This document shows positions 19,060-28,982 of a stretch of 38,672 nt of DNA, one piece after another (positions within the stretch are counted from its first letter, which is position 1; every line of letters starts with the position of its first letter). The translations under genes were made by a program, and so were the position numbers. Location: positions 1-38,672 of the forward strand of contig DAOVGS010000028.1 of assembly GCA_030672285.1 (NCBI GenBank), given 5' to 3'. The stretch comes from Hadesarchaea archaeon. GTDB taxonomy: Archaea; Hadarchaeota; Hadarchaeia; Hadarchaeales; Hadarchaeaceae. The notes below the pieces were generated by a model. That model saw only the letters and a program-made list of their open reading frames with translations, made no database searches and was not told where the DNA came from.

Positions 19060-20130
19060 ATGCACATGAAACTTTTCACCGTTGGACCAGTCGCCTGCCG
19101 GCCAGAAGTTCTTGAAGAGATGAGCAGTCAGATGTTCAGTCACCGGAGCGAGGATTACAAGGAGCTTCATCGTGAAACGGTCGAACGGCTGCGGCGATTT
19201 CTTGAAACTGAGAACCAAGTTTTCCTTTTTCCAAGCTCCGGGTCGGGTGTGATGGAGGGCACCGTACGAAACTGCGTCGAACGAAAGATGCTGTGCTGTA
19301 TAAACGGAGAGTTCGGAAAGCGCTACGCAAGGGTCGGTGAATCCAATGGAAAAGAGGTCGAGCGACTCGAGGTGGAGCTTGGTAAATCTATCACCCCTGA
19401 ATCATTGGATGAGTTGCTTTCCTCAAGTCCGGATGTTGAGGCAGTCGCGATAACCTACAACGAGACAAGCGTCGGACTGTTGAACCCTCTCCCAGAGCTG
19501 GCTAAGGTCGTCAAAAAACACGGGAAGCTTCTGTTTGTCGACGCGGTGAGCGCGATGGGCGGGGTCGAGCTGAAAGTTGACGAATGGGGGATAGACGTCG
19601 GTTTCACGAGTTCACAGAAGTGCTTCGGGGTTCCCCCCGGATTAGCTCTCGCGAGCGTGAGCGAGGAAGCTTTGAAACGATCGGAGCGAGCCAAGGACAA
19701 AGGATGGTACTTCGATTTCAAACTCTATGAGAAGTATCAACAGGAGGGGAGTAGTACCCACATGACTCCTCCCATCCCACAAATCCTCGCCCTTAACAAG
19801 GAGCTCGAGATCATCGAGCAGGAGGGCGGCAAGCAAAAGCGTTTTAAGCTTTACTCCGAACGAATGCAGAAAATTAAACAAGGAATCAAAGCTCTGGGTC
19901 TCTCCCTATTCCCCGAGCCTGGGTACGAAAGCCCAACTGTAGGTTGTGTGAACGCTCCCGAGGGGATAAGCGGACTTGAGGTGTACGAGCGGATGCGCGA
20001 GCGCGGATTTGAGCTGGCGAAGGGATACGGGAAGCTGAAGGAGCGGACCTTCAGGATAGGGAACATGGGATACATTCGCCTCGAGGATGTGGCTGAGATG
20101 CTTCAGGCTCTTGCGGAGGCAGCGAAGTAA
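19060..20130 (+). CDS. Class V aminotransferase (alanine/serine-glyoxylate type)
   Basis: 'LFTVGPVACRPEVLEEMSSQMFSHRSEDYKELHRETVERLRRFLETENQVFLFPSSGSGVMEG'; PLP Lys 'TSSQKCFGVPPGLALASVS'. Confidence 0.9.
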   Translation: MHMKLFTVGPVACRPEVLEEMSSQMFSHRSEDYKELHRETVERLRRFLETENQVFLFPSSGSGVMEGTVRNCVERKMLCCINGEFGKRYARVGESNGKEVERLEVELGKSITPESLDELLSSSPDVEAVAITYNETSVGLLNPLPELAKVVKKHGKLLFVDAVSAMGGVELKVDEWGIDVGFTSSQKCFGVPPGLALASVSEEALKRSERAKDKGWYFDFKLYEKYQQEGSSTHMTPPIPQILALNKELEIIEQEGGKQKRFKLYSERMQKIKQGIKALGLSLFPEPGYESPTVGCVNAPEGISGLEVYERMRERGFELAKGYGKLKERTFRIGNMGYIRLEDVAEMLQALAEAAK

Positions 20131-20220
20131 GGAACCTCCAACCCCACGACGGGTGATGCTTCTAATAGGAAAATTTCAGGGAATGACACTATCATTATAA
20201 AGAAGCGGGAAAATCGTGTT

Positions 20221-21153
20221 GTGAGGCAGATGGGATTAACACCAACGAAGTTCATCTGGATGGACGGAAAACTCGTTCCGTGGGAAGAAGCAAACGTGCA
20301 CGTGCTCACCCACACCCTCCACTATGGTTTGGGTGTCTTCGAGGGTATCCGCTGCTACAAAACCGAGAAGGGCCCAGCGGTTTTCAGACTCAAGGATCAC
20401 ATCCAAAGGCTGGAGGATTCGGCAAAACTCGTTGGGATGAAACTCCCGTACTCGGTCAAGGAGCTGGTAAAAGGGGTCAAGGAAACGATAAAGGCGAACG
20501 AGATCGGGGAGTGCTACATCCGTCCCATCGCCTTCTACGGCTACGGCGTCATGGGGCTGAACCCAGAGGGCTCTCGGGTCAACGTGGCGATAGCGGTCTG
20601 GCCTTGGGGTACCTACCTGGGTGAGGAGGGCCTCGAACGCGGAATCCGGGCGAAGATCTCCCCTTGGCTTCGAATTCATCCTCGCATCCTCCCGCCTCAA
20701 GCGAAGTTGGTGGCAAACTACGCCAACTCGATTCTCGCGAAGGTGGACGCGCTCAACTCAGGGTACGACGAGGCCATCCTCCTGAACATAGATGGGTTCG
20801 TCGCGGAGGGTCCAGGGGAGAACCTCTTTATAGTGGAAAAAGGCAAGCTCGTGACCCCGCCGCTCTCTTCCGGTGCGCTCGGGGGCATCACTCGGGACTC
20901 GATTATAAAAATCGCCCGTGATAAAGCAATTCCGTTCAAAGAAGAAGACATCTCGAAAGACAGACTTTACCGCGCCGACGAAGCTTTCTTCACGGGAACC
21001 GCGGCAGAGGTAACACCCATCCGGGAAGTGGATGGCAACTGCATAGGGAGCGGGAAGCGAGGGAAAATCACCGAGGAACTCCAGCACATATTTTTCGAAG
21101 CGGTTCGGGGGAAGGAGCTGAAGTACGAGGCTTGGCTGGATTACGTGAGGTAG
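20221..21153 (+). CDS. ilvE: Branched-chain amino acid aminotransferase
   Basis: '[38 protein letters not shown]', '[43 protein letters not shown]'. Confidence 0.94.
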   Translation: MRQMGLTPTKFIWMDGKLVPWEEANVHVLTHTLHYGLGVFEGIRCYKTEKGPAVFRLKDHIQRLEDSAKLVGMKLPYSVKELVKGVKETIKANEIGECYIRPIAFYGYGVMGLNPEGSRVNVAIAVWPWGTYLGEEGLERGIRAKISPWLRIHPRILPPQAKLVANYANSILAKVDALNSGYDEAILLNIDGFVAEGPGENLFIVEKGKLVTPPLSSGALGGITRDSIIKIARDKAIPFKEEDISKDRLYRADEAFFTGTAAEVTPIREVDGNCIGSGKRGKITEELQHIFFEAVRGKELKYEAWLDYVR

Positions 21154-21182
21154 TCAAGTGGCACGATTCATAAAAGAAAAAC

Positions 21183-21998
21183 GTGTGGCAAGTGTTTAAA
21201 TCCAGACAAATGCTAAATCAGATTGGGGAAAGTTGGGGTGAAACTTTGGCGAAGAAGAAAAAATCGCGGCGAAGAAAAAAATTGGAAGAAATGCTTAAAA
21301 TGCTAGATGAGAGGCTCATCCGCGGTGAAATCTCCGAGCCCACGTACAAGGAACTCAAAGCGAAGTATAGCGCCGGATTGGAGGAGATTGCAGAAAAACC
21401 AGCCGCACCGAAAATTGCCGTGGCAGAAAAGCCCACAGCGCCTGCGCCTGCGGTGGAAAAGCCTCCGGAAAAACCAGCACCGAAACCTGGGAAAACTCCA
21501 TGGGGGAAGTGTCCCGTATGCGGTGGGGAGTGGCCACCTGAACTAGACGGGTGCAAGGGATGTAAAGCTACAGTGTTGGCCGCGCACTCGATTCACAAAA
21601 ATCGTTCATTGCTTGCGTTAGGCCCACGTGGTAAACGTGCCAGAGGTTTTGTGCACGCCGAGTATGGGGCGCGAAGAATCGCTTTTCTGATAGACTGGTT
21701 GCCGATCAGCGAGTTTTCCGATGGTGCCACCCTCATCAAGAGATATAGGGATGGCACGAACGATCGTGCCCGCTTTAAACTGAAGACTCGGGAGTGGGAT
21801 GTACATTTTCATAAAGGCATTACCAATCCAGAAAAAATACTGGGCTTCTTTACCCACCCATCAGAGCGCCCAGCAGAGGTCGTGCCGAGTAAACCGGCGG
21901 AGAAGGCAAACATCTGTTCTAACTGCAGTGTAAAACTGGAACCGGGTGCAAAATTCTGCCCAAATTGTGGACGCAAAGTGGAACCATCCAAAGCGTAA
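21183..21998 (+). CDS. Zinc-ribbon protein with N-terminal SHOCT-like segment and Pro/Ala-rich linker
   Basis: 'LKMLDERLIRGEISEPTYKELKAKY'; 'CPVCGGEWPPELDGCKGC'; C-terminal 'ICSNCSVKLEPGAKFCPNCGRK'; start could be downstream (e.g. 21210 or 21247). Confidence 0.7.
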   Translation: MWQVFKSRQMLNQIGESWGETLAKKKKSRRRKKLEEMLKMLDERLIRGEISEPTYKELKAKYSAGLEEIAEKPAAPKIAVAEKPTAPAPAVEKPPEKPAPKPGKTPWGKCPVCGGEWPPELDGCKGCKATVLAAHSIHKNRSLLALGPRGKRARGFVHAEYGARRIAFLIDWLPISEFSDGATLIKRYRDGTNDRARFKLKTREWDVHFHKGITNPEKILGFFTHPSERPAEVVPSKPAEKANICSNCSVKLEPGAKFCPNCGRKVEPSKA

Positions 21999-22152
21999 AC
22001 GCTTTCCGGCATGGACAAAGGATCCCCCCTTCATGACGTGTTTAAATTACGGGGAGTGCTAGAACGTATACCCGCCAAAGTTCTAGAACCAAAGGATAAA
22101 AGCCTAGAAAACATTTAAAAGAGCAAAAACAACCGTCTTTGGAGGTAAATAA

Positions 22153-23043
22153 TTGAAGCAAAAAGGAATCTCCGCAATGGGCATCGTGATAGTGATTATT
22201 GTAATCGTAGTTGCAGCGGGCGCGGGCACATACTTCTTAGTGCTAAAAGGACCGGGCGACTTTGGCGAAGCATACATCACGGGGCTCGTGGACGAGAACG
22301 GGAACACAATAGTTAGCGGTGGCACAACCGACCAAAAAGTGCAGCACATCAAGGGGACGGTGAAGAACCCCCAACCAGATGAAACGACATTTAAGGGCAA
22401 GGTCTATCTGAACTTCAACGGTGCAGATGAAGAAATTCCCGCATACAATGATGGCACACACGGCGACGAAACGGCGGGAGATGACATCTGGGCCTTTTAT
22501 GAGACGCGTGTGTTGATAAGCGGCGCAAACACGTTCCTGATAATAGTCAAGGATGAGGCAGGGAACACCGTTGCCCAAAGCGATGAATTTACAGTGACTG
22601 CTAACATCCCGGTGATGGACATCTGGATACAGCTCACGTGGGACACCGACGGAACGGATGTCGATCTACACGTATGGGACCCAGGTAACGAGCATACCTA
22701 CTTTGGACAAAAAACTGAAGCCGCAGGTGGAATATCGGGCGCGGAACTGGATGTCGATGATGTAAATGGTTATGGTCCAGAGCACTTCACGATGCAGAGC
22801 GCCCAGGTTGGCGACTATGTCGTTAAAGTAAGATATTACAGCGCTCATGGTGTTACTGCAAATACCACTGCAACGGTCAGGATAAGCATCGCAGGGGGGG
22901 CATACCACACATACACACACACTTTCACTCCTGATGACGTTACAACAGAGACCGGCTACAGCACTACTTCTGGTTATGACTGGCATGTCGCGACGCTGTC
23001 GATGACGGGCACCGGTGGCGGCACAGTTACTGCTAGTACATGA
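22153..23043 (+). CDS. Pilin-like (class III signal) anchored protein with DUF2135-type domain
   Basis: N-terminus 'MKQKGISAMGIVIVIIVIVVAAGAGTYFLV'; 'IQLTWDTDGTDVDLHVWDPGNEHTYFGQKTEAAGGISGAELDVDDVNGYGPEHFTM' fits the DUF2135/YfaP pattern. Confidence 0.7.
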   Translation: MKQKGISAMGIVIVIIVIVVAAGAGTYFLVLKGPGDFGEAYITGLVDENGNTIVSGGTTDQKVQHIKGTVKNPQPDETTFKGKVYLNFNGADEEIPAYNDGTHGDETAGDDIWAFYETRVLISGANTFLIIVKDEAGNTVAQSDEFTVTANIPVMDIWIQLTWDTDGTDVDLHVWDPGNEHTYFGQKTEAAGGISGAELDVDDVNGYGPEHFTMQSAQVGDYVVKVRYYSAHGVTANTTATVRISIAGGAYHTYTHTFTPDDVTTETGYSTTSGYDWHVATLSMTGTGGGTVTAST

Positions 23044-23055
23044 ACAAAAGGCAAA

Positions 23056-23095
23056 GGGGGCTCTAACGCAGCTCGTGGCCCCCAACTTTTTTATT
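23056..23095 (+). terminator. Hairpin plus T-rich tract downstream of the DUF2135 gene
   Basis: GGGGGC (23056-23061) / GCCCCC (23078-23083) followed by aacttttttatttt. Confidence 0.5.
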
Positions 23096-23157
23096 TTGTT
23101 GAAAGCCTGCACGCGCAAAGGTTAATTTAACCGTCCCCTAACCAACTTCGTGGTCGA

Positions 23158-24126
23158 ATGCGGCTAGGCAGGAACTTCACGAATTTGCTCTACTTCGAGT
23201 ACCTGAGTGAGGCGGACAAGCGCAGGCTCGAGTTAGGTGAGCTAAGCGTCGCGGACATGGATGCCACCGTTCAGGTAACGGCGAAAGGAGATATCGCGCG
23301 ACAGGTCCAAGTGGCTAAGGCGATGGGTCTTGATCACGTAGAGCTAGATGGCGCGGTACCGAACCCTTACCTCACCTTCACCGGGGAAGCCAAGCGGGAA
23401 GCTAAAAGCGCGGCCGAGCGAGCCGGCATATCCCTCTCGCTTCATCTACCATACACCTACGTCGGCGCTGGTGTCTGCGCACCCGATGAGATCGACCGTC
23501 GGGCAGCAGTTAAGCTCCACAAGCGTTACCTCGAGTTCGCCTCCAGCATAGGTTGCGAGTACTGCAACATACATCCCGGAGTAGTGCCGTTTTATCATGC
23601 GAGCGGCAAGTACTTCGATCTAATTCGGGCTAGCTTGGTCCGCAGCATGCTCGAGCTGGGCGAGTTCGCGGCTGCTCGGAAAGTCGTGCTCCACCTCGAG
23701 AACAACACGGCCTTTGACGCTGTGTTCGTAGAGCCCGAGGAAATTTCTAGCGTGATCGAGGAAGTTCGAGGGCAGGGGGTAGAGGTCTACTTCAACTTCG
23801 ATATTGGGCACTGGTTCACCCGCGCGGATGTCGGTAAGCCGGTGCCGGACCCGCCGGAAAAAATCATCGAGGAAATCCCCGATGGCATGTTCAAGGAAGT
23901 GCACCTGAACGACTACGTGCCGGGCAAGCGCATCTTCCACCCGCCGCTACAGGAGGGCCTGGGCCTGTTCAAGCGAGAGAATCTAGTGCGTTATGCGCAG
24001 CTCGTTCGCGACAAGGGCGCCGAGCTAATCGTGGTCGAGACGGCAATCAAGACAAAAGAGCAAGTGATGCGCCGCAACGAGATCATGCAGGGGGAGAACG
24101 GGTTTTTAAGAACGATTTTCGGGTGA
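23158..24126 (+). CDS. Sugar phosphate isomerase/epimerase-like (AP endonuclease family 2 TIM barrel)
   Basis: 'VAKAMGLDHVELDG', 'SLSLHLPYT', 'CEYCNIHPGVVPF', 'VVLHLENN', 'FNFDIGHWF', 'EVHLNDYVPGKRIFHPPLQEG'. Confidence 0.82.
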   Translation: MRLGRNFTNLLYFEYLSEADKRRLELGELSVADMDATVQVTAKGDIARQVQVAKAMGLDHVELDGAVPNPYLTFTGEAKREAKSAAERAGISLSLHLPYTYVGAGVCAPDEIDRRAAVKLHKRYLEFASSIGCEYCNIHPGVVPFYHASGKYFDLIRASLVRSMLELGEFAAARKVVLHLENNTAFDAVFVEPEEISSVIEEVRGQGVEVYFNFDIGHWFTRADVGKPVPDPPEKIIEEIPDGMFKEVHLNDYVPGKRIFHPPLQEGLGLFKRENLVRYAQLVRDKGAELIVVETAIKTKEQVMRRNEIMQGENGFLRTIFG

Positions 24127-24130
24127 GCCC

Positions 24131-24742
24131 TTGCCTAACGTTTTTTTGATCGGCAGGCCGGGCTGCGGGAAGTCTGCGGCCTATCATGTACTCGAGGAGG
24201 AACTTCGAGCGCGAGGCTATGGGGGCGAGCTCAAGCGCATCGACGATTTTCCGTTTTTGAAACACATCTTCGACACGGATGTTGAGTATAAAAGGCACCG
24301 CCCAGCCCCAGGGGGAGGGGTAAAGATCATCGATGATACGGTTTGGGACGACCTCGCGCGAGCGCTGAACCAAGAGGCGCTTAAGCTGCAGTCACCGAGC
24401 CGATTGTTGTTTATCGAGTTTTCGCGTGATAATTATCGACGGGCATTCAAACACTTTGATCCCGAGTTGATACGCGGCTCGCTCATCGTTTACGTCGACT
24501 GTTCATGGGACATGTGCTGGGAACGGAATGTTCGGCGGGCCAAGCTAGAGAAAGGACTGGATGCACACTTAGTTTCAAGGGAGGAAATGGAGATTACTTA
24601 CAAATACGATGATCACGGGGAGCTCTCAAAACACATCGGGGCGCCCGTGCTCGTGGTAAGGAACGATTCGGACGACCTCGAGAAGTTGCGAGGGGAACTC
24701 CGGAAAGTCATTGAAAAGCTTAAGGAGGCGATAAAGAAGTAG
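24131..24742 (+). CDS. P-loop NTPase / nucleotide kinase-like protein
   Basis: Walker A 'GRPGCGKS'; 'SLIVYVDCSWDMCWERN'; TTG start 5 bp after the preceding gene. Confidence 0.7.
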   Translation: MPNVFLIGRPGCGKSAAYHVLEEELRARGYGGELKRIDDFPFLKHIFDTDVEYKRHRPAPGGGVKIIDDTVWDDLARALNQEALKLQSPSRLLFIEFSRDNYRRAFKHFDPELIRGSLIVYVDCSWDMCWERNVRRAKLEKGLDAHLVSREEMEITYKYDDHGELSKHIGAPVLVVRNDSDDLEKLRGELRKVIEKLKEAIKK

Positions 24743-24756
24743 TTTTTGAGATTTAC

Positions 24757-25869
24757 ATGGATGAGAGAGGAAGCACCACTTCAGTGATTATTGCGGTAGT
24801 TGTTGTGGCTGTAGTTGTAGTGGGAGTTAGTCTTTACTTTTTGAGCAACTTTGGCGGCGACAATCTGGGATCAGGCCCAATCACTTTCACGTATTCCCCA
24901 CTGGAAGAAAATTTGATCGACAGTATAACCCCCCTAGGAAACCTCAATCCTCCTGGCCATACCTTTCCCACTGACCATATCTATCTTAATCTTAGTGAGG
25001 GCCAGGATGCTCCTCCATACGCTATGATCAGAGCTCCCGCAGATGGGATTATAACAGGGATTGAGTTGGGGGTCTATGACCGGCCAGATGGTGGTGGCAC
25101 ATACGAAGATTACGCACTAGATTTCACCTATACCTCAACGTTCAAGGGTTACTTCTACCACCTAAACGGGCTTGACCAGTCAATTTTGCAAGAGGCAGGC
25201 ACACTAAACACGGATGGTTACACTGATGTTCACATCCCCGTCGAGGCGGGGGATGTTTTGGGAAAAATCGAGTGGATCCAGCCATATGGGTACGGTATGG
25301 ATTGGGGAGTAATAGATTATGATGTTACGCTAGGGTTCACAAATTCAGACAGATATGAAGACCCGTGCCATCCCCCACTTCATTCTGTTTGTCCACTTGA
25401 CTACTGTGCAGAACCCCTGAAAACTTCCCTTTACGAGAAAGTTGGTCGAACGGCCGAACCGAGGGGAGGCAAAATTGATTTTGATCAGCCGGGCAAACTC
25501 GTAGGTAACTGGTTCGCGGAGGGAATTGACGAATCCGACCCGCTAGGGGATTGGTCTAATCACTTGGCTTTTGTTTATAATCTGTATGATCCAACTCAGA
25601 TAAAAATCTCCATTGGGGGAAATCTCTCGATAACTGGGCTATACTCTGTTGTGGGGAACTTTCCCGACCCAGCCGATGTTTCTATCGAGACTGGAAAAGT
25701 CTGTTATCAACTCCAAGGGACACCCATGGAGTCAGGGGGCGGACAGCAAGAGGGAGTTCTCATCGCCCAAGTGGTGGATACTAACAGAATAAAAGTGGAT
25801 ACAATAGAGGGCGTGCAAGCTAGCTCCGACCCAGATTTCACCGAGAATGCCAAGTATTACATAAGGTAG
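24757..25869 (+). CDS. Pilin-like anchored secreted protein with degenerate M23/LytM-like core (tentative)
   Basis: 'MDERGSTTSVIIAVVVVAVVVVGVSLYFL' N-terminus; 'IRAPADGIITGIELG...KGYFYHLNGL...IPVEAGDVLGKIEW' resembles M23 beta-strands without the HxH motif. Confidence 0.5.
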   Translation: MDERGSTTSVIIAVVVVAVVVVGVSLYFLSNFGGDNLGSGPITFTYSPLEENLIDSITPLGNLNPPGHTFPTDHIYLNLSEGQDAPPYAMIRAPADGIITGIELGVYDRPDGGGTYEDYALDFTYTSTFKGYFYHLNGLDQSILQEAGTLNTDGYTDVHIPVEAGDVLGKIEWIQPYGYGMDWGVIDYDVTLGFTNSDRYEDPCHPPLHSVCPLDYCAEPLKTSLYEKVGRTAEPRGGKIDFDQPGKLVGNWFAEGIDESDPLGDWSNHLAFVYNLYDPTQIKISIGGNLSITGLYSVVGNFPDPADVSIETGKVCYQLQGTPMESGGGQQEGVLIAQVVDTNRIKVDTIEGVQASSDPDFTENAKYYIR

Positions 25870-25908
25870 TTACACTCGATTAACTTGGATGACTCTCAAT
25901 AAGCGTCG

Positions 25909-28896
25909 TCATGCTCCCGGGAATGACTTACGTTGAATTCCTCGAGCGCGCTTTGGTCGATGACTAATCCAAATTATAACACCGGCAACAACACACACCG
26001 CGACGATCGCCGCAACTATAAGAAGAATGTTTAACTCCTCTTCTGCGGGCTTGGTCAGGGTGAAATCGTCAGCGGTAGAGAAGCTGCTTTCATTACTAGC
26101 CTCGTCAATTGCGCTAACCTTCCAATAGATCTTTCCCTCGGGAAGGTCACTTGCGGGCGTGTATGTGTTTTCAGTTATGGTGTCGTCTACAATCGGGCTA
26201 CTGAAGTCAGGGTTGTCGTCTATCAAGATGTGATATCCCGTAGCATCCGGCACATCCGACCAATCAAGGGTTGGAGTCGGGTCTTCGGTCGGGTCCGGCG
26301 TGTATTCAGTTAGTGATGGGACGGCTGGAGCAACAGTATCCACAGTGAGCGACCAAAATGCGGACCAAATAGCTGGCACTTCTGAGTTCTCTCCTCGAAC
26401 TCGCCAGTAGTAGATACCGTCTGGGAGTTGGTTTTCATCTGGGAGCACCAACGTGGTATTGGTTAGTCCCATATTCTCATAAATCAGCGGAAGTGTGAAG
26501 GCGTTTTCGTTATCGAGTTGAAGGGTGTACCCCTCTGCACCCAGAACACTCTCCCAGCTGAAAGTGGGTGAATTATCGTTCGTAGCTGTGCCATCCGAGG
26601 GCGATATTAGAGCAGGGGCTGAGAGCGCGCTCGAATTTATCTCTAAATGCCATATGGGGGACCAATCGCTCTTTATTCCTCCACCCTCTGCTAGGGCACG
26701 CCAGTAATAGTCGTCGTCCGGTAACCCATCTCCTGCCACGTAGATAGACGCTAATAGCCCCGGGTAATCGATTATAGGTGATGAGAAGTCAGTGTTATTA
26801 TCGATCTGCAACCAGTAGTTCTCAGCGTTTGTGACGTCGGACCAATCAAAGGTTGGCGTGTTGTCGTTTGTGATCGTGTCGTTAGGGGGCGATATCAAGG
26901 ATGGTGCTGAGAGCGTGACTGGGCTCACCTCTACACTGTGAGAGATTGTGTCTGTAGCGCCACCGTTATCCGTAACCGTTAGAGTTACGGTATAGGTTTC
27001 GGAGTGAGTGTAGGAGTGAGTCGGGTTCTGTAAGGCGCTTGTCGTTTCATCCCCAAAGTTCCAAGACCAATTCTCAATGGTCCCATCCGGGTCCGTTGAC
27101 TCATCCGTAAACTGGATTGTTTGCCCAACATTCGGAGAACTCGGAGAGTACGAAAAATTAGCAGTCGGGGGCTGATTAACTCCCGGAGCAGTATAGACCT
27201 CGAAGTGCCATGTGGAGGACCAATCGCTCTGGTGTCCGAGTTCATCCTCGGCACGGACTTTCCAGTAGTAATTGTCATCAGATAAATTGCTTCCCGGCGT
27301 GTATGTGGATGCGGTCAATTCAGAGTTATCTATTACGGGAGATAAGCAGTCGGGGTCATCATCAACTACTAACTGATACGTGAAGTTTGACAAGTCGGTT
27401 GAGTCCGTCCAATCGAATGTTGGGGTATGATCGGTTGTGGCGCTATCATTGGGAGGGGAAATTAGATCAGGTATAGAGGGTGACTGGGTGTCAAGTGTGA
27501 AGTTGTCGGTGGCCGAGAAGTCAGTTTCGTTTTCAAATACATCTCTCGCACTTACTCGCCAGAAGTATGTTCCGTCATCATAACCAGTAGGGCCATAATT
27601 ATAATATGACCCCGACGGATACGCTTCGAATGGGCTGCTAAACTCTGGGTTGTCATCCAGCTGAATGTGGTATCTATCGGCCCCCGTAACGTCAGACCAG
27701 TCAAAATTGAAGGTATCACTGTCGGTTGGATCGGTCATGGGGACTAGAGTTGGAATATCTAAAGGTGTCATCCAAAGCTGGGCAGTGTCCAGTTGAGTAT
27801 TGTAGGTCCCCACGTACAATTTAGTAGTAGGAATAGGACCAAAAGTGGCCATTGATGATATTTCTTTATTATTTACATCTCCAAAACCATTGGAGTTAAC
27901 CTGTTCCCATGTTGACCCATCGTACTTCCACAGTTCGGCCCCATCAGATAAATTTTTGGTCCCGACGTATAGTTCGTCGTTTAAAATCGCAAATGATTCT
28001 GTAAGGGTATTGTTTCCATCCCCAAAACCATTATCGTTTATCTGGGTCCAACTACCTCCGGATCTCCACCTCACTTGACAGCCACTGTGAGGGTTACATA
28101 CGCCAGCATATAGTCTCTCAGAAGCGAATGGACCCAAAAATGTCCCTAGCCATCCAATTGTGTAATTATTTTCGTCGCCAAATCCATAGGGATAAACGTC
28201 CACGGACCATCCTGGTGCATCTCCTCCAGGAGTTCGCCAGATCCTTGCCCCAGTATTAGAGTTAGCGACCCCTGCGTAGAGATAGCCATTAAAGGCCACC
28301 ATTGAGTCCACTCTAGTATTATTCTCATTAGCGAATCCGTAATAGAGCACTTGATTCCAAGTTGTGCCATCGGAAGTTCGCCAGATTTCCGCGCCAGTGC
28401 CATAATTGCTAGTTCCTGCGTAAAGATATCCATCAAATACCGCCATCGAGGTTATGTAAATATTATTCTCATTGCCAAACCCATTTTCATTTGCCTGACT
28501 CCAATTCGTGCCGTTTGAAGAACGCCAAATTTTCCCACCACTAGTTCCCACATAGAGATAGCCGTCGAATACAGCCATCGAAGCAATTCTTATGTTATTC
28601 TCATTACCAAATCCATCTGAATTAACCTGTTCCCATGTCGTTCCATCGTCACTTCTCCAGAGCTCGCACCCCTCAAATTGGAAAGGGTCTTTATAAGTTC
28701 CTGCATACAGGTAGTCCCCGAACGTTATTAGGGACTCGATTGAAAGATTGTGAGGATCTTCAAATCCATCACTTACTTTTGCCCACGTGGGCTGCGCCCC
28801 AGGGCCGGGGTCCGCGCTAGCTTTCCCCGAAAATGTTGCGAGCCAGAAGAAAACCAAGAGCACGATTGCAAATGCCCAAACCCTTTTGATACTCAC
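25909..28896 (-). CDS. Large surface protein: N-terminal seven-repeat beta-propeller, Ig/Fn3-like repeats, PKD domain, C-terminal TM anchor
   Basis: Seven 'xSMAVFDGYLYAGT...IWRSSDGTTWxQVNxxGFGNENN' repeats; five 'TPTFDWSDVTxAxxYxLQIDNNxDFSSP...DGxYYWRV' repeats; PKD 'PTANFSYSPSSPNVGQTIQFTDESTDPDGTIENWSWNFGD'; TM 'ILLIVAAIVAVCVVAGVIIWI'. Confidence 0.85.
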   Translation of the reverse strand: MSIKRVWAFAIVLLVFFWLATFSGKASADPGPGAQPTWAKVSDGFEDPHNLSIESLITFGDYLYAGTYKDPFQFEGCELWRSDDGTTWEQVNSDGFGNENNIRIASMAVFDGYLYVGTSGGKIWRSSNGTNWSQANENGFGNENNIYITSMAVFDGYLYAGTSNYGTGAEIWRTSDGTTWNQVLYYGFANENNTRVDSMVAFNGYLYAGVANSNTGARIWRTPGGDAPGWSVDVYPYGFGDENNYTIGWLGTFLGPFASERLYAGVCNPHSGCQVRWRSGGSWTQINDNGFGDGNNTLTESFAILNDELYVGTKNLSDGAELWKYDGSTWEQVNSNGFGDVNNKEISSMATFGPIPTTKLYVGTYNTQLDTAQLWMTPLDIPTLVPMTDPTDSDTFNFDWSDVTGADRYHIQLDDNPEFSSPFEAYPSGSYYNYGPTGYDDGTYFWRVSARDVFENETDFSATDNFTLDTQSPSIPDLISPPNDSATTDHTPTFDWTDSTDLSNFTYQLVVDDDPDCLSPVIDNSELTASTYTPGSNLSDDNYYWKVRAEDELGHQSDWSSTWHFEVYTAPGVNQPPTANFSYSPSSPNVGQTIQFTDESTDPDGTIENWSWNFGDETTSALQNPTHSYTHSETYTVTLTVTDNGGATDTISHSVEVSPVTLSAPSLISPPNDTITNDNTPTFDWSDVTNAENYWLQIDNNTDFSSPIIDYPGLLASIYVAGDGLPDDDYYWRALAEGGGIKSDWSPIWHLEINSSALSAPALISPSDGTATNDNSPTFSWESVLGAEGYTLQLDNENAFTLPLIYENMGLTNTTLVLPDENQLPDGIYYWRVRGENSEVPAIWSAFWSLTVDTVAPAVPSLTEYTPDPTEDPTPTLDWSDVPDATGYHILIDDNPDFSSPIVDDTITENTYTPASDLPEGKIYWKVSAIDEASNESSFSTADDFTLTKPAEEELNILLIVAAIVAVCVVAGVIIWISHRPKRARGIQRKSFPGA

Positions 28897-28982
28897 ACCC
28901 CTTATGGCTCTTATTCGGCTCCTTTTAAGTGTTTTTTTTGAGCAAGCCAGCTATTTACATCGTCATATCTAAATTGGGATTA

